The notes under the pieces are model-generated. The model did not search any database. It was not told the origin of the DNA and saw only the letters and a list, made by a program, of their open reading frames with translations. The position numbers and the translations under genes were made by a program. Shown piece after piece: positions 26,674 to 35,600 of a stretch of DNA of 64,000 nucleotides. Source of the DNA: Bacteroidales bacterium (GTDB lineage: Bacteria > Bacteroidota > Bacteroidia > Bacteroidales > Paludibacteraceae); the NCBI GenBank assembly GCA_015061165.1, contig SUXC01000007.1, positions 1 through 64,000 of the forward strand, given 5' to 3'. Each line of letters starts with the position of its first letter. The stretch's first letter is position 1.

Positions 26674-29004
26674 TCAATTCATAATTAATATTTTGGTACT
26701 ACCATGTCCAGTGCCATCTGTGGTGTTGCATAAGGCTGTATATACGCCAGATGCCACTCGTTGTCCTTGTGTATTGGTCATGTCCCATACCGCTTCTCCA
26801 CCATTGCTCAATACTGTAGCAACAAGATTTCCACTGGCATCCACGATACGAACTTGCGTGTCTGCCATGAGGCCTCGGATTGTGATTATACCATGATAGG
26901 TAGGATGTACGGGATTAGGATAAGCATAGATTTCAGCCAAATTTTCGGCAGGTTCGATGGCATCACTCATATAGGATACTAATCCTTGATTGGTGCCAAA
27001 AAAGACTTCACCTGTAGATTCCATAATGGCTATTGATAGTACATTATTGCTCGGAAGAGGGGAGTTTTCAACTGTAAAATGCTGTATTGTTTCTTTGCCA
27101 TCAGGAGAGAGCAAAAATACACCCGAACTGGCAGTAGCAATCCATTTGCGATTACCGCCGTCCACTACAATGTGATTAATCTGTTCGTTATCAAGTAAGT
27201 AGTCGCCCAACTGTGTGCCATCATTTCTACTGATAATCACTCTTTCACATTGGTTGGAGGTGGTGAAATCAATAGTGGATGGAATCAAGAAAAGTCCCTT
27301 ATTGGTTCCTACCCACATCGTGTTGTCATGGTCTTGCGCCAATGAATAAATGAACTCTGGTAGAATTGGTTTTCCATCTTGGTCGTACCATTCATTGTGG
27401 TATGTTACTTTATCATCTTTAGAATTCAAGGGTGTACCATTATCTTGTAGTAGCACTAATCCTGTATTGTAGCGACATAGAGGAATCCACTTCCATTGTG
27501 GATTACGTCTATCTACAATAATCTCTCCCGGTGTGTACAATGGAACACGAACACTATTGCTGTACAGACTATATGTGGCCAATTTATTACCTTGGGCATC
27601 CATAATTAGTATGTTGTTTTCAACCTCGGTATTTAAAACCCACAAGTATCCCTTGTCATCAAACATAGCCCCGTCCGTACGGGTATATCTATTGGGTGCA
27701 TTAGGTGCTGCAGATACAAGAGCACTATTACTGGGCGTATATAATTTGATAACATCTTCACCATACATCTCCAACATTCCCGAACCGTAACTGGTAACAA
27801 AGTAGTGGTCCTTATCGTTGGGGTCTTGTGCCACATTCATTAGGTCGAGGATAGTCGCATCACATGCTTCATTGATTTTTTCATTTGAGACATTTACCCA
27901 TGTGCCATTCTCGTAGAACATTATTTCACCTGGCGTTTCGTTTTGGGTTGCCCACCTGCCACCAGGTACTACATATAGTCTATCTCCGAAGAAGCGCATA
28001 CGATAAGCGGTATTATTAATGGGACCATCGGGGTAGAACGATTGTCTATCGCTTCCACGCACCAATCCTAATTCGGTAGAGGCGAACCATAGCGACTTAC
28101 CATCTTCTGCAATATCTGATATTTCTCCCATCTCTTGCCATTGCAACGACAAATCGGTACCAACCATTGCAGCACCTTTGTTATCTTTGGGTAATAGGAA
28201 AAGTTGTTGTTCGGTCTTACAAAGTTTTTTGATAGGATATGTGGTGATTTGTTTTTGCCATTGCGTTGCGTTGCGAGACCATAGGATATTATCACGTACT
28301 ATATATAATTGTTGATCGTATGCACATAGACCTGTTACCTGTTTGCCTTTAGGCAACGAATAAGAATGCCAATAAGCGTAGTCCGATAGTGGATCTGACA
28401 ACGATGCAGCATATAATAGTTGAGGTGAGACAGCATAGATACTATCGCCCATAGTAGTAATATATTTTACACTAACTTCAGATGCATCTTGACCAATGAT
28501 ATAAGTGTCTTTTATCTCACGTTTCTTCATATCCAACACAAGAATACCAAAATCCATTGCAAGATAAGCTGTATGACCGTGCATACAAATATCATTAACA
28601 ACCTTAGAGGAATTGGTTTGTTTCAAATATAAATCTGGAACATTCTCTATTTCCTCTTTAGCATTAATCACATCCAGCTGACCATTGTCATAACATACTA
28701 ATAGCAAATTGAGTGCCTCATTATACCCAATAGTGGAAATCACTGCGCCGTTCAGACCTGTCAAACGACTATAGTAGGATAGTTCTTCCGACTGCTTATC
28801 CACAGCAAACAACGAATGATTGGACAAAGCAAATACCTTATCACGAGTTACTGCCATAGCATCTATATTAGAAAAGGCAGAGTGCGCACGCCATTGGTGC
28901 ATATTGCCGTATGTCCAATTATCTTCGGAAGTATCAATGTGAGTGTTGGCAAGTATGCCAGAGGTTACAAATATGAGTAAACCGAGAATCAATGATTTTT
29001 TCAT
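26674..29004 (-). CDS. porZ: Type IX secretion system attachment-complex protein PorZ
   Basis: Surface component of the type IX secretion attachment complex (PorU-PorV-PorQ-PorZ), which anchors secreted cargo. At 776 residues it matches the length I recall for Porphyromonas PorZ. After a signal peptide (about 1-19) come beta-propeller repeats of the two-component-regulator type; visible blades include WVGTNKGLFLIP, RKWIATASSGVFLLSPDGK and VFFGTNQGLVSY. A C-terminal sorting-type domain follows (YAYPNPVHPTYHG … VRIVDASGNLVATVL … ILIMN). Other propeller proteins share this build, but the N-terminal WRAHSAFSNIDAMA region and the length favour PorZ. It is 9 bases downstream of rdgB, likely one transcript. 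Confidence 0.85.
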   Translation of the reverse strand: MKKSLILGLLIFVTSGILANTHIDTSEDNWTYGNMHQWRAHSAFSNIDAMAVTRDKVFALSNHSLFAVDKQSEELSYYSRLTGLNGAVISTIGYNEALNLLLVCYDNGQLDVINAKEEIENVPDLYLKQTNSSKVVNDICMHGHTAYLAMDFGILVLDMKKREIKDTYIIGQDASEVSVKYITTMGDSIYAVSPQLLYAASLSDPLSDYAYWHSYSLPKGKQVTGLCAYDQQLYIVRDNILWSRNATQWQKQITTYPIKKLCKTEQQLFLLPKDNKGAAMVGTDLSLQWQEMGEISDIAEDGKSLWFASTELGLVRGSDRQSFYPDGPINNTAYRMRFFGDRLYVVPGGRWATQNETPGEIMFYENGTWVNVSNEKINEACDATILDLMNVAQDPNDKDHYFVTSYGSGMLEMYGEDVIKLYTPSNSALVSAAPNAPNRYTRTDGAMFDDKGYLWVLNTEVENNILIMDAQGNKLATYSLYSNSVRVPLYTPGEIIVDRRNPQWKWIPLCRYNTGLVLLQDNGTPLNSKDDKVTYHNEWYDQDGKPILPEFIYSLAQDHDNTMWVGTNKGLFLIPSTIDFTTSNQCERVIISRNDGTQLGDYLLDNEQINHIVVDGGNRKWIATASSGVFLLSPDGKETIQHFTVENSPLPSNNVLSIAIMESTGEVFFGTNQGLVSYMSDAIEPAENLAEIYAYPNPVHPTYHGIITIRGLMADTQVRIVDASGNLVATVLSNGGEAVWDMTNTQGQRVASGVYTALCNTTDGTGHGSTKILIMN

Positions 29005-29013
29005 AGCGATACC

Positions 29014-29604
29014 TTAATTTATGATTGCGCGTAGCGCGTGCAATGCGCGTGCGCGGTGACTGATAGCATTCTTTTGTTCTGCCGACAACGTGGCGAATGT
29101 GCACGAATGTCCCTCAGGAATAAACAGCGAGTCGTAGCCAAATCCCATATCGCCACTTTCCTCAATGGCTATTTGTCCCTTGATGATTCCCGCTACTTGC
29201 TGCTCCTGCCCTTTTCCCACCAATGTAATGACCGTGCGAAATTGTGCATCTCGATGGGATATTCCACTCAGTAGTTGCAATGCTTTTGCTCGATTATTAG
29301 CATCATTAGATGGTTCACCTGCCCAACGTGCCGAATATACACCTGGAGCTCCGCCAAGGGCTTGTATTTCCAAACCTGTGTCATCTGCGAAGACGCCATT
29401 GTATTCACTATCTAAGTGATTACTGATGAGCCATTGCCAGACGGTAATAGCTTTTAGGCGAGAGTTTTCTTCCAGCGTTTGCCCTGTTTCATCTATTTCT
29501 TGTAGAAAACCTATGTCGCGCAGACTCACCACCTCTATCTGTGAGAGGATATGGCGTACTTCTGCCAACTTGTGGGCATTATTAGATGCAAAAACGAGTT
29601 TCAT
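29014..29604 (-). CDS. rdgB: XTP/dITP diphosphatase (RdgB/HAM1)
   Basis: House-cleaning nucleotide pyrophosphatase that hydrolyses dITP, ITP and XTP to prevent incorporation of deaminated purines. It has 196 residues, typical. Motifs: LVFASNNAHKLAEV at the start, VFADDTGLEI (catalytic Asp region, about 71-80), APGVYSARWAG and the late GFGYDSLF. SHRARALHAL at the C-terminus is the usual purine-contact region. It is first in a two-gene minus-strand unit with porZ. Confidence 0.95.
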   Translation of the reverse strand: MKLVFASNNAHKLAEVRHILSQIEVVSLRDIGFLQEIDETGQTLEENSRLKAITVWQWLISNHLDSEYNGVFADDTGLEIQALGGAPGVYSARWAGEPSNDANNRAKALQLLSGISHRDAQFRTVITLVGKGQEQQVAGIIKGQIAIEESGDMGFGYDSLFIPEGHSCTFATLSAEQKNAISHRARALHALRAIIN

Positions 29605-29755
29605 TGTTTAGAATAATCAAATCTTGCGTGCAAAATTACTATTTTTTATGCAAATATCAAAATTATTTGCTTTGGATTTGGCATATTCCATCTTTTTTTT
29701 GTACTTTTGCGGGCGATAATGAATATAATGTTTCATTTTTAATAATAAAAAAGAT

Positions 29756-30187
29756 ATGAAAAAGACAAAATTCTTGTTGGCGGCAATGTTGTTTGTAGCC
29801 GTTCAGATGGTAGGTCAAACACCTATTTTGGGTGATTGGATCACGGTAGATGATGCCAGTGGCGAACAAAAATCAGTAGTGCGTATTTACCAAGCTGAGA
29901 ATGGAAAGTACTATGGCACGATTGTAGAACTATTTGAAGAGAATCCTACGGCTGCTGTATGCCAAGCTTGTACAGGCGAAGACCACAATCAGCCTATTGT
30001 AGGTTTGACTATTATCCGTGACATGCAGTTGAAAGACGGAGAGTTGCGTGGTGGAAAAGTCTTGGACCCCGATAATGGCAAATTCTATTACGCTAAAGTG
30101 TATTTAAAAGACGGCAAACTGATATTGCGCGGATCGTTGGATAAAGCAGGTTTGTTGGGTAGAAGCCAAACATGGTTGCCAAAATAA
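29756..30187 (+). CDS. DUF2147 exported protein
   Basis: A 143-residue protein with a signal peptide (MKKTKFLLAAMLFVAVQMVG, about 1-20) and a DUF2147 domain: ILGDWITVDDASGEQKSVVRIY, GKYYGTIVELFE, CQACTGEDHNQPIVGLTII, DPDNGKFYYAKVYL and a final LGRSQTW. This is a small periplasmic beta-barrel family of unknown function. TACTTTTG at about 29700-29707 is a likely promoter -7 box. A perfect 11 bp-stem terminator follows at 30211-30237. Confidence 0.88.
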   Translation: MKKTKFLLAAMLFVAVQMVGQTPILGDWITVDDASGEQKSVVRIYQAENGKYYGTIVELFEENPTAAVCQACTGEDHNQPIVGLTIIRDMQLKDGELRGGKVLDPDNGKFYYAKVYLKDGKLILRGSLDKAGLLGRSQTWLPK

Positions 30188-30210
30188 AAAAACTATTTTA
30201 TTTATTAAAA

Positions 30211-30237
30211 CAAAAGACCGCTACTCGCGGTCTTTTG
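30211..30237. terminator. Bidirectional terminator
   Basis: CAAAAGACCGC, loop TACTC, GCGGTCTTTTG: an 11 bp perfect stem with A/T runs on both sides, between convergent genes. Confidence 0.85.
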
Positions 30238-30258
30238 CACACCTAATTTATATACGAA

Positions 30259-32820
30259 TTAAATCCAACGAACGTAGCAGAAATCCATGCGGTGAGGCAG
30301 GAGAGCGTTGTTAGGATACATACGCAAACCAAACTTCATACCACCTGCATACGCTAACTGATACTCTGTCTCGAAGAAGAGGTGTGATCCGTTGGTCTTC
30401 ACCAATTCCAATGGCTTAACCTCGTACAACTTCTCGTTGTTGTGAGTAGAAGTGCGAAGTGCTACCAACTCTACGCCAATACCTTTGTCGTTCAAGCCCT
30501 TAACGTCCAACTCAACTGCGATAGTGCATTTGTTACCTACGTTAAGTTCTGCACTCTCAGCATTGAGAGTAGAATTAACTACCTCAATCTCATTCCAGTG
30601 AGCTACGATGTTTTGCTTCCAAGCAACAATCTCTTTAGCTACCTTATAATTATCAGCCAACAAGAGCGCGTGACGCTTAGCGAGTTTGTTGTAGAACTTC
30701 TCGAAGTAGTCATCCATCATACGCTTGGTAGTGAAACGTGGAGTAATCTTTGTTACACTATTCTTGATAGTTTGAATCCACTCTGGAGAATAACCCTTGC
30801 TGTTCTTTGCATAGTACATTGGGATAATTTCTTTCTCAAGCATTTGGTAGATAGTAGCAGCATCCAATTGGTCTTGGTGTGCTTGGTTCTCGTAGGTACG
30901 AACATCAGTCAAAGCCCAACCTGCACCTTCTACATAACCTTCTTTCCACCAACCGTCAAGCACGGAGAAGTTCAATACACCGTTCATTTGTGCTTTCTCG
31001 CCAGAAGTACCACTGGCCTCCAATGGACGAGTAGGAGTGTTCAACCAAATATCCACACCTGAGATAAGGCGTTTAGCCAAGCGCATATCGTAGTTCTCGA
31101 GGAAGATAATCTTACCAAGGAACTGTGGCATACGACTGATTTCAATAATTCGCTTGATGAGTCCTTGACCACCACCATCAGCTGGGTGAGCCTTACCAGT
31201 AAAGAGGAATTGTACTGGACGGTTAGGGTTGTTTACGAGTTTATCAAGACGCTCCAAGTCAGTAAAGAGCAAGTGTGCACGTTTGTAGGTAGCAAAACGA
31301 CGTCCGAAACCGATGATAAGGTTGTCTGGGTTCATCTCTTGCAATGCACGAACGATACGAGCAGGATCACCTTGGCTCTTCATCCAGTTGTCGCGGAATT
31401 GCTCTTTCAAGTATGCTATCAATTTGCACTTCAATTTCATACGAGTTGCCCAAATCTTCTCTTCTGGCAAATCGTTGTATGGAGCCCACATAGCGAGGTT
31501 GGATTGGTCGTTAAACCACTCTTTTGGGAAAGTCTCTTTGTAGATTGTCTTCCACTCGCTGGCAGCCCATGTAGGCATGTGCACACCGTTGGTTACATAA
31601 TCCACGTGCAACTCTTCTGGGAAATAGCCTTTCCATACTGGAGCAAACATCTTCTTGCTCACTTCGCCATGCAACCAGCTCACACCGTTGGCCTCTTGGC
31701 AGGTGTTGAGTGCAAACACAGACATTGAGAAACGTTCTGTGTTATCCTCTGGGTTTTGACGACCCATACCAATGAGGTCATGCCACTCGATGCCCAAACG
31801 TGCTGGGAAAGCGTTCATATATTTGTAGAACAAGCCCTCTTCGAAGTAGTCATGTCCAGCTGGCACTGGAGTGTGGCAAGTATAAAGACCGCTTGCGCGA
31901 ACCACCTCCAACGCTTGTTGGTAGTTCAAACCCTCTTTCTCTACGAGGTCAAGCATACGTTGCAAGCCCATGAAGGCAGCATGACCCTCGTTGCAGTGAT
32001 ATACGTCTTTCTTTATACCCAGTTTGCTGAGGGCGATAGTACCACCCATACCGAGCATAATCTCTTGTTTAATACGGTTTTCAATATCACCACCATACAA
32101 TTGGTGAGTAATCTGACGATCCCACTCAGAGTTCATCTCGTTGTCGGTATCAAGCAAATACAGGTTGATACGACCTACAGCCACTTTCCACAAGTACGCC
32201 TTTACAATGCGCTCTGGATAAGGTACCTCAATAATCATTGGTGTACCGTCCTCGTTCAACACTTGTGTGATAGGCAGGTTGGAGAAGTTCTGTGCCTCGT
32301 ACTTAGCAATCTGTTGTCCTTCTGGAGAGAGCGTTTGAGTGAAATAGCCATAGCGATAGAGGAAACCGATAGCGGTCATATCCACGTTGCAGTCAGATGC
32401 CTCTTTGAGGTAGTCGCCTGCGAGTACGCCTAAACCACCTGAGTAGATTTTCAGCACGTGGGTCAAGCCATATTCCATTGAGAAATATGCTACACTTGGT
32501 TTCTTTGCATCTTTTGGCTCATCCATATATGCACGGAAATCAGCATAGATAGCATCGAGTTCTTTCATGAACTTCTTGTCCTTGCTGAGTTCCACCATGC
32601 GCTCATAACTGATGATATTCAGTAGCACGATAGGGTTGGATTGTGCTTTGTGCCATGCATCGTTGTCGATGTAGCGGAAGATATTCTTAGCTTCCGAATT
32701 CCATACCCACCAAAGGTTGTATGCAATTTCTTGTAGTTTGTGGAGGTTCTTTGGAAGATTAGCATTAACCTTAACCTCCGTCCAATTGGGTTGATTGGTG
32801 TTACTTACTTTAATTACCAT
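30259..32820 (-). CDS. glgP: Alpha-glucan (glycogen) phosphorylase
   Basis: Phosphorolyses alpha-1,4-glucans to glucose-1-phosphate (GT35), in glycogen or maltodextrin breakdown. The protein has 853 residues. It is the compact bacterial/archaeal alpha-glucan phosphorylase type, with an N-terminal DUF3417-like segment (LHKLQEIAYNLWWVWN). The catalytic core has EYGLTHVLKIYSGGLGVLAGD and, around residue 609, EASGTSGEKAQMNGVLNFS with the PLP-binding Lys. A C-terminal addition (about 745-853) differs from muscle-type enzymes. It has its own promoter (32892-32923). The partner enzyme 4-alpha-glucanotransferase is at 38474. Confidence 0.93.
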   Translation of the reverse strand: MVIKVSNTNQPNWTEVKVNANLPKNLHKLQEIAYNLWWVWNSEAKNIFRYIDNDAWHKAQSNPIVLLNIISYERMVELSKDKKFMKELDAIYADFRAYMDEPKDAKKPSVAYFSMEYGLTHVLKIYSGGLGVLAGDYLKEASDCNVDMTAIGFLYRYGYFTQTLSPEGQQIAKYEAQNFSNLPITQVLNEDGTPMIIEVPYPERIVKAYLWKVAVGRINLYLLDTDNEMNSEWDRQITHQLYGGDIENRIKQEIMLGMGGTIALSKLGIKKDVYHCNEGHAAFMGLQRMLDLVEKEGLNYQQALEVVRASGLYTCHTPVPAGHDYFEEGLFYKYMNAFPARLGIEWHDLIGMGRQNPEDNTERFSMSVFALNTCQEANGVSWLHGEVSKKMFAPVWKGYFPEELHVDYVTNGVHMPTWAASEWKTIYKETFPKEWFNDQSNLAMWAPYNDLPEEKIWATRMKLKCKLIAYLKEQFRDNWMKSQGDPARIVRALQEMNPDNLIIGFGRRFATYKRAHLLFTDLERLDKLVNNPNRPVQFLFTGKAHPADGGGQGLIKRIIEISRMPQFLGKIIFLENYDMRLAKRLISGVDIWLNTPTRPLEASGTSGEKAQMNGVLNFSVLDGWWKEGYVEGAGWALTDVRTYENQAHQDQLDAATIYQMLEKEIIPMYYAKNSKGYSPEWIQTIKNSVTKITPRFTTKRMMDDYFEKFYNKLAKRHALLLADNYKVAKEIVAWKQNIVAHWNEIEVVNSTLNAESAELNVGNKCTIAVELDVKGLNDKGIGVELVALRTSTHNNEKLYEVKPLELVKTNGSHLFFETEYQLAYAGGMKFGLRMYPNNALLPHRMDFCYVRWI

Positions 32821-32891
32821 AATGTTTTTATTTATTCTTTTTTGTACTTATTCTAAAACAATAACGCGCGCAATGCGCGCAAAAAGCGGGG

Positions 32892-32923
32892 CAAAGGTAC
32901 TGCTTTTTTTTCAATTATGCAAA
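32892..32923 (-). promoter_or_regulatory. Promoter of glgP
   Basis: Minus strand: TTTG (32923-32920), 20 bases, TACCTTTG (32899-32892). A leader of about 65 bases follows, containing a GCGCGC palindrome. Confidence 0.75.
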
Positions 32924-33130
32924 TTTATTGCCCATAATCGTGCAATATCTCTCCGCAAACGGTTGCAATTTCATATACAACCTAACTCAAAACGAACAAA
33001 CTATCTCCCTTAAAAAATAAAAGTAGAATTAATTAAAGACTCCTTTATTATTATTGGTTGGGGAAAATGTGGAAAACCTGCGTATTTATCTTTCTATTAA
33101 TAGATTATAAGGATTTTTATTAAAAAATAG

Positions 33131-33178
33131 ATTGTTGATAAGATTGATAAGTTTGGGTTATCAAATCTCATCAACAAT
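33131..33178 (-). terminator. Likely corA terminator
   Basis: A stem of about 20 bp (ATTGTTGATAAGATTGATAA against TTATCAAATCTCATCAACAAT) with a 7-base loop; on the minus strand it is followed by CTATTTTTTA. It lies 28 bases beyond the corA stop. Confidence 0.6.
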
Positions 33179-33205
33179 ATAAATTAGCCGTGGTTGAAAA
33201 CTTGT

Positions 33206-34159
33206 TTACAACCACTTCTTCAACTTGAAAATGAGCAAGATAGCCAGTGTAAAAATAACCATTAAACCAAAAGCAAATGGATAACCTAATTTCCAATGAA
33301 GTTCTGGCATAAAGTCGAAGTTCATACCGTACATACTGGCAATCAATGTAGGTGGCAGGAATACCACATTCACTACGGTGAATATCTTGATAATTTTGTT
33401 CTGCTCGATATTAACAAGACCGAGGAAAGTATCTTGGAGGTAGTCCAGACGGTCAAAACCAAAACGAGTGTAATCGAACAGAGAATTGATATCCTTGATA
33501 ATCATTGTGAGGCGAGGTTGCAATTCTGTTGGGAAGAAATCGCACTTCAGGAAGTTGCTAATCACACGTTGTTTATCCATGATGTTTTGACGGATAATGG
33601 TGACTTTTTCCTGAAGGTCCTTGATTTGGATAAGTACCTCTTCATCTACATGATCTTTGGCATTGATTTCACCAGAAAGTTTGGTGATAAGGTCAGTAGT
33701 ATCCTCAATCATATCCGCATCTTTTTCTACACGTGTTTCCATGAGCGAAACAAGTACGTGGTATCCCGTTGGGAAGTTGCGTGTGTTTACAAGCATCTTT
33801 TTGACCGTCTCGTTGAAACTGGCGAGTTCAACATCACGCGTAGTGACAAGAATGCTGTTTTTGAGGATAAAATTGACGGGTTCTACCTCGAAATTATCGC
33901 GGAGGAAGTTAGAGTTAGCCACTATGGAATCGTCGGTTTGGATATAACGAGATGACATCTCAATCTCTTCCATCTCTTCATCCTCTTGAATATCGATTTT
34001 GAGGAAGTCCTCGAGCACGCCCTCTGTTCGGTCGCTTACGTCCAATAGGTCAATCCAGATGATATCCGATTTATCAAGACTGGTGAGAATGTTTACACTG
34101 CGTCCTACTTTTATTTTATCTTTGTCTTTGTCCTTGTAGAATATTTTGAGTTCAGCCAT
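33206..34159 (-). CDS. corA: CorA-family magnesium/cobalt transporter
   Basis: Inner-membrane divalent cation channel of the CorA family, 317 residues. It has a large cytoplasmic N-terminal domain, a long stalk helix and two C-terminal membrane helices separated by the selectivity motif YGMNF (GMN about 281-283) and a short acidic loop (MPELHW). The last residues KLKKWL are the basic tail typical of the family. It starts 21 bases after the rsmA stop and is probably transcribed with it. Confidence 0.94.
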   Translation of the reverse strand: MAELKIFYKDKDKDKIKVGRSVNILTSLDKSDIIWIDLLDVSDRTEGVLEDFLKIDIQEDEEMEEIEMSSRYIQTDDSIVANSNFLRDNFEVEPVNFILKNSILVTTRDVELASFNETVKKMLVNTRNFPTGYHVLVSLMETRVEKDADMIEDTTDLITKLSGEINAKDHVDEEVLIQIKDLQEKVTIIRQNIMDKQRVISNFLKCDFFPTELQPRLTMIIKDINSLFDYTRFGFDRLDYLQDTFLGLVNIEQNKIIKIFTVVNVVFLPPTLIASMYGMNFDFMPELHWKLGYPFAFGLMVIFTLAILLIFKLKKWL

Positions 34160-34180
34160 GGCTACACTAATTTTGAATGG

Positions 34181-34969
34181 TTACTTTGAATTTTGAATTA
34201 GTTGGGTGAGTGCGATAAATTCTTCTACACTCAGTTGTTCGGGGCGCTTCGTGAAGATTGACTCGTTGAGGATAGGATTCTCTTTTCCTACGAGCTGCAT
34301 CAACGAATTGCGCATCTGCTTTCGGCGCTGGTTGAATGCTGTTTTTACTACGTTCTTAAACAGTGCTTCATCGCAGTCCAATCCCTGGCGGTTGTTTCTG
34401 GTCATTCGGATAACCGCCGACTTGACTTTCGGCGGAGGGTTGAACACGTGCTCATCCACGGTGAACAGATATTCTATATCATAATATGCTTGGAGCAGTA
34501 CGCTGAGAATACCGTATGCTTTTTTGCCTGGTTTGCTGGCTATACGCTCTGCTACTTCCTTCTGAATCATACCTGAGCAAATAGGAATACGGTCCTTATA
34601 GTCAAGTACTTTGAAGAAAATTTGACTGCTTATATTATACGGATAGTTGCCTATCACGCAGAACTCTCCGTCGGGGTAGATTATATTGAGGTCGAGTTTG
34701 AGAAAGTCGCCCTCAATGAGGTGTAACTCGGGGTACCACTCTTTGAGGTATGCCACACTCTCCCTATCTATTTCGATAGCGGTAGTCTGCAGATTAGGAT
34801 TTTTGAGGAGATACTGCGTGAGCACACCCATGCCAGGTCCAATTTCTAAAACACGAACCTTATCCCCACTATTTTGGGGTGCTTGGATGGTTTCAGCAAT
34901 CCGTTGGGCGACACTCAGATCCTTCAAGAAGTGCTGCCCCAAAAACTTCTTGGCGCGTACTTGTTGCAT
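34181..34969 (-). CDS. rsmA: 16S rRNA dimethyladenosine transferase
   Basis: Dimethylates two adjacent adenines in helix 45 of 16S rRNA (RsmA/KsgA), late in 30S assembly. It has 262 residues, typical. Motifs are KKFLGQHFL at the start, the SAM motif VLEIGPGMGVLT, and the catalytic GNYPYNISSQI (NLPY-type, here NYPY), followed by PPKVKSAVIRM. First gene of a pair with corA; its promoter lies at 35084-35115 and overlaps the first codons of the divergent GtrA gene. Confidence 0.96.
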   Translation of the reverse strand: MQQVRAKKFLGQHFLKDLSVAQRIAETIQAPQNSGDKVRVLEIGPGMGVLTQYLLKNPNLQTTAIEIDRESVAYLKEWYPELHLIEGDFLKLDLNIIYPDGEFCVIGNYPYNISSQIFFKVLDYKDRIPICSGMIQKEVAERIASKPGKKAYGILSVLLQAYYDIEYLFTVDEHVFNPPPKVKSAVIRMTRNNRQGLDCDEALFKNVVKTAFNQRRKQMRNSLMQLVGKENPILNESIFTKRPEQLSVEEFIALTQLIQNSK

Positions 34970-35026
34970 TTTGTTGGTGATAGTCGTCCATAAATGTTAC
35001 AATTCGGTTAATAATCTTCGGCAAAA

Positions 35027-35058
35027 TTTGCATAGTCGCAAATTTTTCAGTACCTTTG
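35027..35058 (+). promoter_or_regulatory. Promoter of the GtrA-family gene
   Basis: TTTG 35027-35030, 20 bases, TACCTTTG 35051-35058. Confidence 0.75.
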
Positions 35059-35083
35059 CACGCCGATTTGTTTAATTCGGCTG

Positions 35084-35115
35084 CAAAATTAGTGTTTTTT
35101 TTTCAAAAATGCAAA
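35084..35115 (-). promoter_or_regulatory. Promoter of rsmA, overlapping the GtrA start codon
   Basis: Minus strand: TTTG (35115-35112), 20 bases, TAATTTTG (35091-35084). Its -33 box lies inside codons 2-3 of the divergent gene at 35109, so the two divergent transcripts overlap. Confidence 0.7.
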
Positions 35116-35600
35116 CTTTATCGCAAATAATCACCAAAATAGTCGATTTTTTCTATCGACCATTTCGTAAATATGTTCCGCAGCAGCTATTTCGGTATGC
35201 GGCTTGCGGTGGCGGAAACATGGTGTTGGATTGGGTGTTGTATTTTGTCTTGTATAATTTTGTAGTGGGGCATGAGTTAGTTTATATAAGTTTACCTTTT
35301 ACCTTTGAAATATGTCTTACTCCTCACGTGATGACACTGCTGATAGTATTTCCAATTACGTTGTTTACGGGTTTTTGGCTGAATAAGTATGTTACTTTCA
35401 CACAATCTTCGCTGCGCGGATATAAGCAGCTTTGGCGATATATTTTGATTGTGATAGTCAATTTGTTGGTAAACTATTTCGGCTTGAAACTTTTTGTAGA
35501 GGTATGTGGTATCTATCCTACCCCATCTAAGATGATTATCACTCTTATCACAGTGGGCATCAGTTTCTTCGGACAAAAATACTTTTCGTTTAAGAGATAA
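35109..35600 (+). CDS. GtrA-family membrane protein
   Basis: A 163-residue protein with four predicted membrane helices (about 30-50, 68-90, 105-125, 137-155). The GtrA pattern is visible: RYAACGGGNMVLDWVLYF, TLFTGFWLNKYVTFT and FFGQKYFSFKR. Family members help move lipid-linked sugars across the inner membrane for glycosylation of surface polysaccharides. Its TAA is directly followed by the stop of the convergent beta-barrel gene, with no spacer. The promoter at 35027-35058 gives a leader of about 45 bases. Confidence 0.88.
   Translation: MQTLSQIITKIVDFFYRPFRKYVPQQLFRYAACGGGNMVLDWVLYFVLYNFVVGHELVYISLPFTFEICLTPHVMTLLIVFPITLFTGFWLNKYVTFTQSSLRGYKQLWRYILIVIVNLLVNYFGLKLFVEVCGIYPTPSKMIITLITVGISFFGQKYFSFKR

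Larger units (their letters stand above)
32821..33205. other. Intergenic: glgP promoter and corA terminator
   Basis: Holds the minus-strand glgP promoter (32892-32923), a GCGCGC-rich palindrome in its leader (about 32863-32880), and a long hairpin (33131-33178) that probably ends corA transcription. Nothing else recognised. Confidence 0.6.
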